From: Sphingomonadales bacterium
Lineage (GTDB): Bacteria > Pseudomonadota > Alphaproteobacteria > Sphingomonadales > Sphingomonadaceae
DNA: 64,000 nucleotides
Assembly: GCA_016707885.1 (NCBI GenBank)
Contig: JADJGU010000001.1
Location: 372,001 to 436,000 of the forward strand
Direction of reading: 5' to 3'
Under the pieces are notes generated by a model. The model had not been told where the DNA came from. It searched no databases and worked only from the letters and a program-made list of their open reading frames with translations. The translations under genes were made by a program, and so were the position numbers. Positions 27,634-36,954 of this stretch are shown piece after piece (the stretch's first letter is position 1; each line of letters begins with the position of its first letter).

Positions 27634-28683
27634 ATGCGTAAATGGGCTCTTATCGCAATGGCGTCTGCCACTGCTCTTACAGTTTCAGCATGCGGCGGAA
27701 GCGGCTCGGGCGGTGGTGAAAATCGCGACTTCCTGCGCGTTGTCGGCTCGTCGACCGTGTATCCGTTTGCGACCGCGGTTTCGGAAGCAACGGCAAAAGC
27801 CAATCCCGACATGAAATCGCCCGTCATCGAATCGACCGGCACGGGTGCTGGCATGAAGCTGTTTTGCGGTGGCGTAGGTGCCCAGCATCCCGACATCGAA
27901 ATGGCTTCGCGCCGCATAAAGAAGTCCGAATATAACGATTGCGTCAAAAATGGCGTGAAAGACATCATCGAAGTTCAGGTTGGCCTTGACGGTATTGCCT
28001 TTGCCGAAGCCATTGCCGGCCCCGAAATGAAGCTGACTCCGGAAGACGTCTATAAGGCGCTCGCCGCCAATCCCTTTGGCAAGCCGCAGGCTGCGAAGAA
28101 CTGGAACGACGTCAATCCTGCGCTTCCGGCAATCCCTATTGTCGTTTACGGCCCGCCGTCGACTTCGGGCACCCGCGATGCGCTCGCCGAATTGATCCTG
28201 ACCAAGGGCTGTGAAACCGATCCGGCCATGAAGGCACTGAAAGATAGCGACAAGGACAAGCACAAGGATCTGTGCACCAAGGTGCGCACCGATGGCGCCT
28301 ATGTCGAGCAGGGCGAAAACGACAACCTGATCGTGCAGAAGATCGCCGCCAACCCAAAAGCTATCGGCATTTTCGGATTCTCATTCCTCGAAGAGAATAT
28401 GACCAAGATCAAGGGCATCCCGATGTCGGGCGTCATGCCGACTTACGCCAGCGTTTCGGATTTCTCCTATCCCGGCGCACGCCCGCTCTACCTTTATGTC
28501 AAAGCGGCGCATGTGAAGGCGATCAAATCGGTTACGCCGTTCCTCAACGAATTTGCGAAGGCGTGGGGCACCGATGGCTATCTGAAAGCCAAGGGTATGG
28601 TTGTCGCCCCCGAAGATGTCCGCACAAAAAATGCTGACATTGTCTCGAAAATGACATTGATGGATGCCAGCGGCCTTAAATAA
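27634..28683 (+). CDS. pstS: phosphate ABC transporter substrate-binding protein
   Basis: A 349-residue periplasmic phosphate-binding lipoprotein. It has a lipobox (ALTVSACGGSGSGGG) and family motifs VVGSSTVYPFATAVSE, ESTGTGAGMKLFCGG, DGIAFAE and PSTSGTRDALAELI. It delivers phosphate to PstCA. First gene of the pst operon behind a PHO box. Confidence 0.96.
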   Translation: MRKWALIAMASATALTVSACGGSGSGGGENRDFLRVVGSSTVYPFATAVSEATAKANPDMKSPVIESTGTGAGMKLFCGGVGAQHPDIEMASRRIKKSEYNDCVKNGVKDIIEVQVGLDGIAFAEAIAGPEMKLTPEDVYKALAANPFGKPQAAKNWNDVNPALPAIPIVVYGPPSTSGTRDALAELILTKGCETDPAMKALKDSDKDKHKDLCTKVRTDGAYVEQGENDNLIVQKIAANPKAIGIFGFSFLEENMTKIKGIPMSGVMPTYASVSDFSYPGARPLYLYVKAAHVKAIKSVTPFLNEFAKAWGTDGYLKAKGMVVAPEDVRTKNADIVSKMTLMDASGLK

Positions 28684-28701
28684 GCCGGAAAGCTGGGGGC
28701 A

Positions 28702-30084
28702 ATGCCAATATCCTTTGTTTTGATTTGTGTATTTGGCCTGGGCGTTATCGCCTGGGCCATTGCACGTGCACGTTCGGCGCATTTTGCGCCGGTTTCCGGC
28801 AAACTGAAACTGGCATTGCCCGGCCATTATGGGATGTATGCGGCAATCTGGGCGATTGTTCCTGCCCTGATTATCGCATGGTTATGGTCGTTGATTTCGC
28901 CGGGGCTGGTTCATGGAGCAATTCTAGCGGATCCCGCAGCGGCGCAACTTCCGGCCTTTGAGTTCGAACGCAATACCGTTTTGAACGAAGCATTCGCGCT
29001 GGCCCAAAATCCTGACGCTTTTGCTACCAACCCGATTGCCCAGCAATTGGCACCAGCTATCGCTGCTGCGCAGACCAAGTTCGGCTGGATCGGTGCCGCA
29101 CTCTCGATTTTGGCAGCTTTTGCCGGGATGGCTTTTGGATATACAAGGGTCAAAGCTGGATTCCCCGCGCGCACCCGCATCGAACGGATTGTATTGGGGG
29201 CGTTGTTGCTCGCCTCCTTCGTCGCCGTTATCACGACAGTCGGCATCATCGCCTCGCTGATTTTTGAATCAGCGCGTTTCTTTTCGATGGTCAGCCCAAT
29301 CGACTTCCTGTTTGGGACCAACTGGACCCCCGACACAATGTCATCGCCGACATCGGACATGGGGAGCGATCTTGGAGCCGTTCCGCTTTTCTGGGGCACC
29401 TTCTTCATCGGAGCCGTGATTGCGATGATCGTCGCAATTCCTTTCGGATTGATGAGCGCGATCTACCTGACACAATATGCAAGCCCGCGCGCGCGCAGCA
29501 TTTTGAAGCCCATGCTCGAGATCCTCGCCGGCATACCTACGGTGGTCTATGGCTATTTTGCCGCGTTGACCGCTGCCCCGTTCATCCGCGACCTAGCGAA
29601 TGCCATCGGTATCACCAATGCTTCAACCGAAAGCGCGTTGGCCGCGGGCTTGGTGATGGGCGTAATGATTATTCCTTTCGTCTCGTCGATGGCCGACGAC
29701 AGCATCGCCGCCGTTCCACAAGCGATGCGCGACGGATCGCTGGCTATGGGTGCGACCACTTCGGAAACGATCAAAAAGGTACTCATCCCCGCCGCCTTGC
29801 CCGGTATTGTTGCAGGTATCATGCTCGCCATCAGCCGCGCGATTGGCGAAACCATGATCGTCTATATGGCGGCCGGGGCCTCGGCTAATCTGTCTGCCAA
29901 TCCCTTCGAACGTATGACAACGGTAACCTACCAGATCGCAGCCCTTCTGACCGGCGAAGGCAGCTTTGACCATCCGACAACGCTATCGGCCTTTGCCCTT
30001 GGGCTAGTGCTCTTCATCGTTACGCTCATTCTCAACATCATCGCACTGCGCGTCGTGAAGCGCTTCCGGGAGGCGTATGAGTAA
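28702..30084 (+). CDS. pstC: phosphate ABC transporter permease PstC
   Basis: A 460-residue permease. The long N-terminal part (about 150 residues with two to three membrane segments) is typical of alphaproteobacterial PstC. The C-terminal transporter domain has LEILAGIPTVVYGYFAA and the coupling loop with SRAIGETMIVYMAAG. It overlaps pstA by 8 bases. Confidence 0.95.
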   Translation: MPISFVLICVFGLGVIAWAIARARSAHFAPVSGKLKLALPGHYGMYAAIWAIVPALIIAWLWSLISPGLVHGAILADPAAAQLPAFEFERNTVLNEAFALAQNPDAFATNPIAQQLAPAIAAAQTKFGWIGAALSILAAFAGMAFGYTRVKAGFPARTRIERIVLGALLLASFVAVITTVGIIASLIFESARFFSMVSPIDFLFGTNWTPDTMSSPTSDMGSDLGAVPLFWGTFFIGAVIAMIVAIPFGLMSAIYLTQYASPRARSILKPMLEILAGIPTVVYGYFAALTAAPFIRDLANAIGITNASTESALAAGLVMGVMIIPFVSSMADDSIAAVPQAMRDGSLAMGATTSETIKKVLIPAALPGIVAGIMLAISRAIGETMIVYMAAGASANLSANPFERMTTVTYQIAALLTGEGSFDHPTTLSAFALGLVLFIVTLILNIIALRVVKRFREAYE

Positions 30085-30958
30085 CTGGCAATCCCCAGAA
30101 GCAATTGCGCACCTCAACAAGCGCTATGCTGCAGAACGCCGTTTCAAACTGCTCGGTCTGGCGGCCATCGTGCTGTCTATGCTGTTCCTCGCAGTATTGC
30201 TGTTCACGATGCTGAAAAACGGCATCTCCGGTCTCGACTGGTCGTTCCTATCGGGATCGGATTCGACCGATCCGTCAACCGCTGGCGTGTGGAGCGCAGT
30301 TAAGGGCTCTATATTGACCATGCTGGTGACACTGGCGCTGGCCTTCCCGATGGGCGTGCTTGCAGCCATATATCTTGAAGAATTTGCCCCGCGTTCGCGG
30401 TGGGTCGATTGGATTGAAGTGTCGATCAACAATCTGGCAGCGGTCCCGTCCATCATCTTTGGTCTGCTGGGCCTCGCCGTTTTCATCCAGTTTCTGCAAT
30501 TGCCCCGTTCCTCTCCGCTAGTGGGCGGGATGACATTGGCATTGATGACAATGCCGGTGATTGTCATATCGGGTCGCAACGCCATTCAAGCGGTGCCGCC
30601 ATCGATCCGCGATGCGGCGCTAGCGGTCGGCGCAAGCAAGGTGCAGACGGTATTCCACCACGTCCTGCCGCTGGCGCTGCCCGGTATCCTGACTGGCACG
30701 ATTATCGGCATGGCGCGCGCGCTGGGCGAAACCGCTCCCCTGTTGATGATCGGTATGCGCGCCTTTGTCTCAACCCCGCCGGGCAGCGTCACCGATCCGT
30801 CATCGGTATTGCCGATGCAAATTTTTCTGTGGTCGGATGAAGTCGACCAGGGCTTTGTGCAAAACACATCGGCTGCGATTATTGTGCTATTGTTCGTTCT
30901 GATCGCCATGAACGGCGTCGCCATCTACCTCCGCAACAAGTTCGAGACCCGCTGGTAA
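30077..30958 (+). CDS. pstA: phosphate ABC transporter permease PstA
   Basis: A 293-residue inner-membrane permease with six predicted segments. The EAA-type coupling loop (RDAALAVGASKVQTVFHHVL) and MARALGETAPLLMIG are clear. It forms the channel with PstC. It starts inside the end of pstC and ends 4 bases before pstB. Confidence 0.95.
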   Translation: MSNWQSPEAIAHLNKRYAAERRFKLLGLAAIVLSMLFLAVLLFTMLKNGISGLDWSFLSGSDSTDPSTAGVWSAVKGSILTMLVTLALAFPMGVLAAIYLEEFAPRSRWVDWIEVSINNLAAVPSIIFGLLGLAVFIQFLQLPRSSPLVGGMTLALMTMPVIVISGRNAIQAVPPSIRDAALAVGASKVQTVFHHVLPLALPGILTGTIIGMARALGETAPLLMIGMRAFVSTPPGSVTDPSSVLPMQIFLWSDEVDQGFVQNTSAAIIVLLFVLIAMNGVAIYLRNKFETRW

Positions 30959-30962
30959 ACAT

Positions 30963-31733
30963 ATGTCAGAAAATTCGACCCTCAAAATTTCCGCGCGCGA
31001 CGTCAACGTCTTCTACGGCGACAAGCAGGCGATCCGTGACGTCTCGATCGATATTGCGACCGAGCATGTGACGGCCTTCATCGGTCCGTCGGGTTGCGGT
31101 AAATCGACCTTTTTGCGGACGTTGAACCGCATGAATGACACCATCGCGGGATGCCGCATTGATGGCGAAATCAAGCTCGACGGTGAAGACATTTACTCAA
31201 GCGGAATGGATGTGGTGCAGCTTCGTGCGCGCGTTGGCATGGTGTTCCAGAAGCCGAACCCCTTTCCCAAATCGATTTACGAAAATGTTGCTTATGGCCC
31301 GCGCATCCACGGACTCGCCGCCAGCAAGACAGACATGGACGCGATTGTGGAAAAATCGCTCCGCCGCGCTGGCTTGTGGGACGAAGTGAAAGACCGCCTG
31401 ACTGATGCCGGCACAGCGCTCTCGGGTGGCCAGCAGCAGCGGCTTTGCATCGCGCGCGCCATTGCCGTTAGCCCCGAAGTGATTCTAATGGACGAACCCT
31501 GCTCAGCTCTCGACCCGATTGCCACTGCACGCATTGAAGAGCTGATCGACGATCTGAAGGGCCGTTACGCCATAGTTATCGTTACCCACTCGATGCAGCA
31601 GGCCGCGCGCGTTTCGCAACGCACCGCCTTTTTCCATCTGGGTTCGATGGTCGAATATGGCGAAACCTCGACCATCTTCACCAACCCGCATGAAGAGCGC
31701 ACTAAAGACTATATCACCGGTCGTTACGGATAA
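30963..31733 (+). CDS. pstB: phosphate ABC transporter ATPase PstB
   Basis: A 256-residue ABC ATPase. Walker A is GPSGCGKST, the signature is LSGGQQQRLCIARA and Walker B is VILMDEPCSALDP. The extended FLRTLNRMND after Walker A is typical of PstB. It powers phosphate import by PstCA. Confidence 0.97.
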   Translation: MSENSTLKISARDVNVFYGDKQAIRDVSIDIATEHVTAFIGPSGCGKSTFLRTLNRMNDTIAGCRIDGEIKLDGEDIYSSGMDVVQLRARVGMVFQKPNPFPKSIYENVAYGPRIHGLAASKTDMDAIVEKSLRRAGLWDEVKDRLTDAGTALSGGQQQRLCIARAIAVSPEVILMDEPCSALDPIATARIEELIDDLKGRYAIVIVTHSMQQAARVSQRTAFFHLGSMVEYGETSTIFTNPHEERTKDYITGRYG

Positions 31734-31742
31734 GGACCCGAC

Positions 31743-32438
31743 ATGGCAGAAAACCATACCGTCAAGGCATTCGATGAAGATATCAGCAAGCTACGCGGCC
31801 TGATCGCCGAAATGGGCGGATTGGCTGAAGTCGCCATTGCCGATGCTGTCGATGCCCTCAGCCGCCGCGATGAAGCCAAGGCTCAACTGGTGGTCGCTGC
31901 CGATGCCAAGCTTGATGCGCTTGAGGCAGAGGTCGACCAACTCGCCATTCGTATCATCGCACTGCGCGCGCCTATGGCCGATGATCTTCGGGATGTGATT
32001 GCCGCTCTCAAAATATCCGGCGTCGTCGAACGTATCGGCGACTATGCCAAGAACATCGCAAAGCGCGTGAAAGAATTGAATTCAAAAGGCTCAATTGAGC
32101 CTTTGACGCTGATCCCTGCTATGGCAGATATCGCCCAGGGCATGGTTCGGGATGTGCTGAACGCTTATGCAGCGCGCGATTCACAACTGGCGATGGAAGT
32201 GATTGCCCGCGACGAGAAACTCGACAATTTCTACAACAGCCTTTTCCGGAATCTGGTGTCGCATATGATGGAAAATCCGGCCACCATCAGTACCGCTGCG
32301 CACTTACTATTCGTTGCCCGCAATCTGGAACGCATCGGTGACCATGCAACTAACGTCGCCGAGATGGTCTATTATGCGGCCACCGGAAGCTATTTCACCG
32401 ACCGCACAGTCCAGGTCCGCATCGAGGATGACGAATGA
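31743..32438 (+). CDS. phoU: phosphate signalling protein PhoU
   Basis: A 231-residue protein with the two three-helix bundles of PhoU and its metal-binding motifs (ERIGDYAKNIAKR and ERIGDHATNVAEM). It represses PhoR/PhoB signalling when phosphate is plentiful and restrains Pst. It overlaps phoB by 4 bases (ATGA). Confidence 0.96.
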   Translation: MAENHTVKAFDEDISKLRGLIAEMGGLAEVAIADAVDALSRRDEAKAQLVVAADAKLDALEAEVDQLAIRIIALRAPMADDLRDVIAALKISGVVERIGDYAKNIAKRVKELNSKGSIEPLTLIPAMADIAQGMVRDVLNAYAARDSQLAMEVIARDEKLDNFYNSLFRNLVSHMMENPATISTAAHLLFVARNLERIGDHATNVAEMVYYAATGSYFTDRTVQVRIEDDE

Positions 32439-33118
32439 CCCCGAAAATCCTGATAGTCGAGGATGAGCCGGCGCTTGCCGAATTGCTTTCGTGGAACTTT
32501 GAAAGTGCTGGGTTTGCCGTCCAGCAAACTGCAGATGGTGAAGAAGCACTACTACTAGCACAAGAGTTCGGACCTGACATCATCATCCTCGACTGGATGA
32601 TTGAGCAATTGCCCGGCATCGAAGTTTGCCGGCGTCTGCGCCGTGGCAAGGAAACCGCTGCAATCCCGATTATCATGCTGACCGCGCGCGGTGAGGAAGA
32701 AGACCGAATTCGCGGCCTCGAAACCGGAGCTGACGACTATATCACCAAACCCTTCTCTCCGCGTGAATTGCGAGCGCGAGTAGAGGCCGTCCTGCGAAGG
32801 ACGCGGCCTGCAGTCACCGGCAGCACATTGGTGGTAGGGGATATTGAGCTTGATCCAATCGCAGTGCGTGTGAGGCGTGATGGCGCGCAAATTGCGCTTG
32901 GTCCCACCGAATTCCGTCTGCTCCGCCATTTCATGGAACGTCCCGGCAGAGCTCAATCACGCAGCCAGCTGCTCGATGCGGTTTGGGGGCATGATAGCGA
33001 CATCGAATTGCGCACCGTCGACGTCCATATCCGCCGCCTGCGCAGCGCGATTGAAGTTGCCGGCAAGGAAGATCCGATACGCACGATCCGCTCGGTCGGC
33101 TACGCGCTTGACGGCTAA
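32435..33118 (+). CDS. phoB: phosphate-regulon response regulator PhoB
   Basis: A 227-residue response regulator. The receiver has the acidic pocket VEDEPAL and the phospho-acceptor Asp in IIILDWM, with Lys in ITKPFSPREL. The C-terminal winged helix has LGPTEFRLLRHFMERPGR and RTVDVHIRRLR. It binds PHO boxes such as the one upstream of pstS. Last gene of the cluster. Confidence 0.96.
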   Translation: MTPKILIVEDEPALAELLSWNFESAGFAVQQTADGEEALLLAQEFGPDIIILDWMIEQLPGIEVCRRLRRGKETAAIPIIMLTARGEEEDRIRGLETGADDYITKPFSPRELRARVEAVLRRTRPAVTGSTLVVGDIELDPIAVRVRRDGAQIALGPTEFRLLRHFMERPGRAQSRSQLLDAVWGHDSDIELRTVDVHIRRLRSAIEVAGKEDPIRTIRSVGYALDG

Positions 33119-33121
33119 AGT

Positions 33122-33670
33122 CTAAACTTGGATTTCACGCCATTCCCCCGGCGCGAGCCCCGCAACCGTCCAGTCACCTATCGACCAGCGCACCAGCCGA
33201 AGTGTGGGGAATCCGACCGCCGCAGTCATTCGCCGCACCTGGCGGTTGCGCCCTTCACTTATGGTCAGCTTGATCCAGCAATCGGGCACCGATTTGCGAA
33301 AGCGGACAGGTGGATCGCGCGGCCAAAGTTGCGGTTCATCGATGCGCTCAGCCTCCGCAGGCAGGGTCAGGCCGTCCTTCAGCAGCACGCCTTTGCGCAA
33401 CTGCCGAAGTGCTGCGTCGACAATGTCGCCCTCGATCTGGACCAGATAGGTTTTGGGCGTCTTGAACTTCGGTTCTGTTATCCGCGCCTGCAATTTTCCA
33501 TCGTCGGTCAGCAGCAACAGCCCCTCGCTATCGCGGTCTAGTCGGCCCGCCGGATAGACGTTTGGGATATCAATATGATCCGAAAGCGTTGCCCGCACGC
33601 CGTCACTGCCACGGTCGGTGAATTGCGACAGCACGCCATAGGGCTTGTTGAACAATATCAGCCGGGACAT
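33122..33670 (-). CDS. RluE-type 23S rRNA pseudouridine synthase
   Basis: A 182-residue enzyme of the RsuA/RluB/E/F family lacking an S4 domain, as RluE does. The catalytic Asp is in AGRLDRDSEGLLLLT, and EGRNRQVRRMTAAVGFPTLRLVR is the family's second signature. It should convert one uridine of 23S rRNA to pseudouridine. It is convergent with phoB, with 3 bases between them. Confidence 0.88.
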   Translation of the reverse strand: MSRLILFNKPYGVLSQFTDRGSDGVRATLSDHIDIPNVYPAGRLDRDSEGLLLLTDDGKLQARITEPKFKTPKTYLVQIEGDIVDAALRQLRKGVLLKDGLTLPAEAERIDEPQLWPRDPPVRFRKSVPDCWIKLTISEGRNRQVRRMTAAVGFPTLRLVRWSIGDWTVAGLAPGEWREIQV

Positions 33671-33674
33671 GCGA

Positions 33675-34259
33675 TCAAGACCAGAATTTCAGTTCGCCAA
33701 CCTTGGAAGGCGCAGCAACCTGCCTCGGCTCGTTCGACAAAATCGCAGCCGCAATCACGCCCGACAGCGCTCCGAACAGATGCGATTCAAAGGAAATATA
33801 GCCGTCGGTCGGCAGCACGCCAAAGACCATGCCGCCGTAGAAGAATGTCACAGCCAAGCTGATAACTATGTTCCGCCAGCTGCGATCAAACCACGCCAGC
33901 GCGATAACAAGGCTCCAAAGCCCGAAGATCCAGCCGCTTGCGCCAATGTGGAGATTGTCGCGCGCAAATGCCCAAACCAGCGCGCCCGTAATCAGTATGA
34001 TAAGCAGACTTGCCTTCAAGAAATAGCGAAGACCGTTGATCAGGCAGATCGCCGCCAGTACGACAAAAGAAGCCAGATTGCCGAACAAGTGGCCGAAATC
34101 CGCATGCAGCCAGGGGGCGGTGAAAATGGTGTAAGCGCTGCCCGCGTTTCGCGGATCGATTCCGAAAGAAAGAAGCGCACCACCCAGCGCGAGGTTCAGA
34201 ATATGCACTGCAATCATCGTTGCGCATATCGCTGCCAAGACCGTGAAGCGTTTCGCCAT
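33675..34259 (-). CDS. rhomboid-family intramembrane serine protease
   Basis: A 194-residue membrane protein with about six segments. The catalytic Ser is in HIGASGWIFGLW and the catalytic His in SFESHLFGALSG, as in active rhomboids; WLHADFGHLFGN on the second segment is also typical. ATG 34259 was chosen; the alternative TTG at 34295 would run into the groEL terminator. It ends 4 bases before the pseudouridine synthase gene. Confidence 0.82.
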   Translation of the reverse strand: MAKRFTVLAAICATMIAVHILNLALGGALLSFGIDPRNAGSAYTIFTAPWLHADFGHLFGNLASFVVLAAICLINGLRYFLKASLLIILITGALVWAFARDNLHIGASGWIFGLWSLVIALAWFDRSWRNIVISLAVTFFYGGMVFGVLPTDGYISFESHLFGALSGVIAAAILSNEPRQVAAPSKVGELKFWS

Positions 34260-34296
34260 TGCACGCGATGTAGGGGCTGCATCATCAAATTCCAAG

Positions 34297-34329
34297 AAAA
34301 AGGGCCGGAGAGTTTCCTCTCCAGCCCCT
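34297..34329 (-). terminator. rho-independent terminator of groESL
   Basis: On the minus strand a stem GGGCTGGAGAG / CTCTCCGGCCC with a GAAA loop is followed by TTTTTC, 30 bases after the groEL stop. A textbook intrinsic terminator. Confidence 0.9.
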
Positions 34330-34358
34330 TATATTCAGTCTGAACTGACCGGCAGGAC

Positions 34359-36014
34359 TTAAAAGTCCATGCCGCCCATTCCACCCATGCCGCCGGGCAT
34401 TCCGCCCATGCCGCCAGCGGCCTTGTCTTCAGGCGCGTCCGAGATCGCTGCTTCGGTGGTGATCAGCAGACCAGCCACCGATGCCGCGTCTTGCAACGCC
34501 GTACGGACAACCTTGGTCGGGTCGATAACGCCAGCAACAACCAGATTTTCATAGACATCGGTCGATGCATTGAAACCCTGTGTCTCGTCATTTTCGCGCA
34601 GCAGATTGCCCGAAACCACGGCACCGTCAAAACCGGCATTCTGCGCGATTTGACGGATAGGTGCCATGATCGCTTTACGCACGATGTCGATACCGCGGGT
34701 CTGGTCGTCGTTGATGCCCTTTAGGCCTTCCAAAGCCTTGGTAGCATAAAGAAGGGCGGTACCGCCGCCGGGGACGATGCCTTCTTCGACAGCTGCGCGG
34801 GTTGCGTGCAGCGCGTCATCGACGCGATCCTTGCGTTCTTTCACTTCAACTTCGGTCGAACCACCGACCTTGATAACGGCAACACCGCCGGCGAGTTTCG
34901 CCAGACGTTCCTGCAGCTTCTCTTTGTCATAATCGGATGTGGTCGTTTCGATCTGCGCACGGATCGCTTCAACGCGGCCCTTGATCGCATCGGCATCGCC
35001 TGCGCCATCGACGATGACGGTGTTGTCTTTGTCGATGGTGACGCGCTTGGCTTGGCCGAGCATGCCCAAGGTAACCGATTCAAGCTTGATGCCCAGATCT
35101 TCGCTAACCATTTCACCAGCGGTCAGGATCGCGATATCTTCGAGCATCGCTTTACGACGGTCGCCAAAGCCGGGGGCCTTAACGGCCGCAATCTTCAATC
35201 CACCACGCAGCTTGTTGACAACCAGAGTTGCCAAAGCTTCGCCTTCGATGTCTTCTGCGATAATCAGCAGCGGACGACCCGATTGCACAACCGCTTCCAA
35301 AATCGGCAGCATCGCTTGCAGCGACGACAGCTTCTTTTCGTGGATCAGGATGTACGGGTTATCCAGTTCAACCGACATTTTTTCGGTGTTGGTGATGAAG
35401 TAAGGCGACAGGTAACCACGGTCAAACTGCATGCCTTCAACAACGTCGAGCTCGCTTTCGCGGCCCTTGGCTTCCTCAACGGTGATGACGCCTTCTTTGC
35501 CGACTTTGTCCATGGCTTTCGAAATCATTTCACCGATTTCGGCTTCGCCATTGGCAGAGATGGTGCCGACCTGGGCAATTTCAGACGAGTCAGCAACGGG
35601 CTTTGAGCGTTTTTGCAGATCCGCGATGACGGTGTTCACCGCCAGATCGATACCGCGCTTCAGATCCATCGGGTTCATGCCGGCAGCAACCGAGGTCATA
35701 CCTTCGCGAACGATGGCTTGAGCAAGTACGGTTGCAGTAGTGGTGCCGTCACCTGCCGCGTCATTTGCCTTTGAGGCGACTTCGCGGATCATCTGGGCAC
35801 CCATATTTTCGAACTTGTCTTTCAGCTCGATTTCCTTGGCGACGGTGACGCCGTCCTTGGTGATGCGGGGTGCGCCGAAGCTCTTGTCGATAACAACGTT
35901 GCGGCCTTTGGGGCCGAGGGTAACCTTCACCGCGTCGGCGAGGATATCGACGCCGCGCAGGATGCGCTCACGCGCGTCGCGGCCGAATTTTACGTCTTTT
36001 GCAGCCATGTTCAT
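34359..36014 (-). CDS. groL: 60 kDa chaperonin GroEL
   Basis: A 551-residue GroEL, forming the double-ring folding chamber with GroES. It has LGPKGRNVVIDKSFG, the ATP-binding GDGTTTATVLAQ and the GGM-rich tail (GGMGGMPGGMGGMGGMDF). It is the second gene of the groESL operon under CIRCE control and ends in a strong terminator. Confidence 0.99.
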   Translation of the reverse strand: MNMAAKDVKFGRDARERILRGVDILADAVKVTLGPKGRNVVIDKSFGAPRITKDGVTVAKEIELKDKFENMGAQMIREVASKANDAAGDGTTTATVLAQAIVREGMTSVAAGMNPMDLKRGIDLAVNTVIADLQKRSKPVADSSEIAQVGTISANGEAEIGEMISKAMDKVGKEGVITVEEAKGRESELDVVEGMQFDRGYLSPYFITNTEKMSVELDNPYILIHEKKLSSLQAMLPILEAVVQSGRPLLIIAEDIEGEALATLVVNKLRGGLKIAAVKAPGFGDRRKAMLEDIAILTAGEMVSEDLGIKLESVTLGMLGQAKRVTIDKDNTVIVDGAGDADAIKGRVEAIRAQIETTTSDYDKEKLQERLAKLAGGVAVIKVGGSTEVEVKERKDRVDDALHATRAAVEEGIVPGGGTALLYATKALEGLKGINDDQTRGIDIVRKAIMAPIRQIAQNAGFDGAVVSGNLLRENDETQGFNASTDVYENLVVAGVIDPTKVVRTALQDAASVAGLLITTEAAISDAPEDKAAGGMGGMPGGMGGMGGMDF

Positions 36015-36081
36015 ATTCCTTCAAAAATGGCGGATTCTTCAGAAAGTAGAAGGGTATATCACCCCCCTATCGGGCCAGTGT

Positions 36082-36369
36082 TCAGCCCACGATTCCCAAA
36101 ATGTCCGATTCCTTCATGATCAGCAGGTCTTCGCCGTCGATCTTGACTTCGGTGCCCGACCATTTGCCGAACAGGATTTTGTCGCCAACTTTGACGTCGA
36201 GCTTAATGCGCTCGCCATCTTCGTTATAGGCGCCTTCGCCAGCGGCGACGATTTCGCCTTCTTGCGGCTTTTCTTGAGCGCTGTCAGGGATGATGATCCC
36301 ACCAGCGGTTTTTGCTTCTGCCTCGACGCGACGGACGAGGACGCGGTCATGCAACGGACGAAATTTCAT
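36082..36369 (-). CDS. groS: 10 kDa co-chaperonin GroES
   Basis: A 95-residue GroES starting MKFRPLHDRVLVRRVE and including GGIIIPDSAQEKPQEG (mobile loop) and KESDILGIVG at the end. The longer upstream frame was rejected because ATG 36369 gives the exact family N-terminus. First gene of groESL, 67 bases before groEL. Confidence 0.98.
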   Translation of the reverse strand: MKFRPLHDRVLVRRVEAEAKTAGGIIIPDSAQEKPQEGEIVAAGEGAYNEDGERIKLDVKVGDKILFGKWSGTEVKIDGEDLLIMKESDILGIVG

Positions 36370-36444
36370 GCCATGCCTTCCTTTTTGGGTTGATGACGCA
36401 GAAGAGAGGCAAAAATGCGCACTCTCCAAACGCCTGAAACACTA

Positions 36445-36471
36445 TTAGCACTCACTCACGTTGAGTGCTAA
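36445..36471 (-). promoter_or_regulatory. CIRCE element (HrcA operator)
   Basis: TTAGCACTC-N9-GAGTGCTAA, a perfect copy of the CIRCE inverted repeat, 76 bases upstream of groES. It predicts repression of groESL by HrcA and release on heat stress. Confidence 0.97.
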
Positions 36472-36537
36472 CGATGGCGAGATAGGGATTATCCCGTAGA
36501 GGTCAAGCGGCACCGCGCAAAAAAAATGCGCAGATCT

Positions 36538-36563
36538 GTAACCATTACTGCATCGCTGGCGAA
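36538..36563 (+). promoter_or_regulatory. ECF (SigF-type) promoter of the bufferin operon
   Basis: GTAACC (36538-36543), exactly 16 bases, then CGAA (36560-36563), 79 bases before the bufA ATG. This equals the GTAACC-N16-CGAA motif I recall for the Caulobacter SigF heavy-metal regulon. The sigma factor encoded at 39034-39561 is the natural partner, making an autoregulated operon. Confidence 0.65.
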
Positions 36564-36642
36564 CCCCGTTGTGAAGCAGGCATTGCGTCGTGCTTCCGGA
36601 CCATCCCCCTGGCCGAAACACAATTCCTATCTGGAGGATTTT

Positions 36643-36933
36643 ATGACTGTTTCCGTATTCAAGATCGCCGCAGCCGCGGCCGCCCTTTCCGCTGCAGCAG
36701 CGATCGCAACTACGCCTGCCACTGCCGCCGCAGGTGCCAAAGAAAAATGCTATGGCGTTGCCTTGAAAGCCAAGAATGATTGTGCTGCAGGGCCCGGCAC
36801 CAGTTGCGCCGGCACCTCAACCGTCGACTATCAGGGTAATGCCTGGAAATATGTTGCTAAGGGCAGCTGCGTGAAGTTGGGCGGATCGCTGACTGCAAAG
36901 CAGGGCAATGCCAAGCCTGTTCCGCAGAGCTGA
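36643..36933 (+). CDS. DUF2282 bufferin precursor BufA
   Basis: A 96-residue exported peptide of the DUF2282 family, recently named bufferins: RiPP precursors whose cysteines are converted into copper-chelating heterocycles. ATG 36643 has GGAGG at ideal spacing. A long alanine-rich signal peptide (to ATAAAG) precedes a core with the four conserved cysteines in KCYGVAL, NDCAAGPG, TSCAGTS and GSCVKLGG. It is followed by its maturase (bufB) and partner (bufC) and preceded by an ECF promoter. Confidence 0.88.
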   Translation: MTVSVFKIAAAAAALSAAAAIATTPATAAAGAKEKCYGVALKAKNDCAAGPGTSCAGTSTVDYQGNAWKYVAKGSCVKLGGSLTAKQGNAKPVPQS

Positions 36934-36954
36934 GTTCTGCGCTAAAGTCTGCGG

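Noticed and set aside
34806..35606. Long open frame on the plus strand opposite groEL
   Set aside because: It is the complement of a highly conserved gene with strong codon bias and its protein has no domain pattern.
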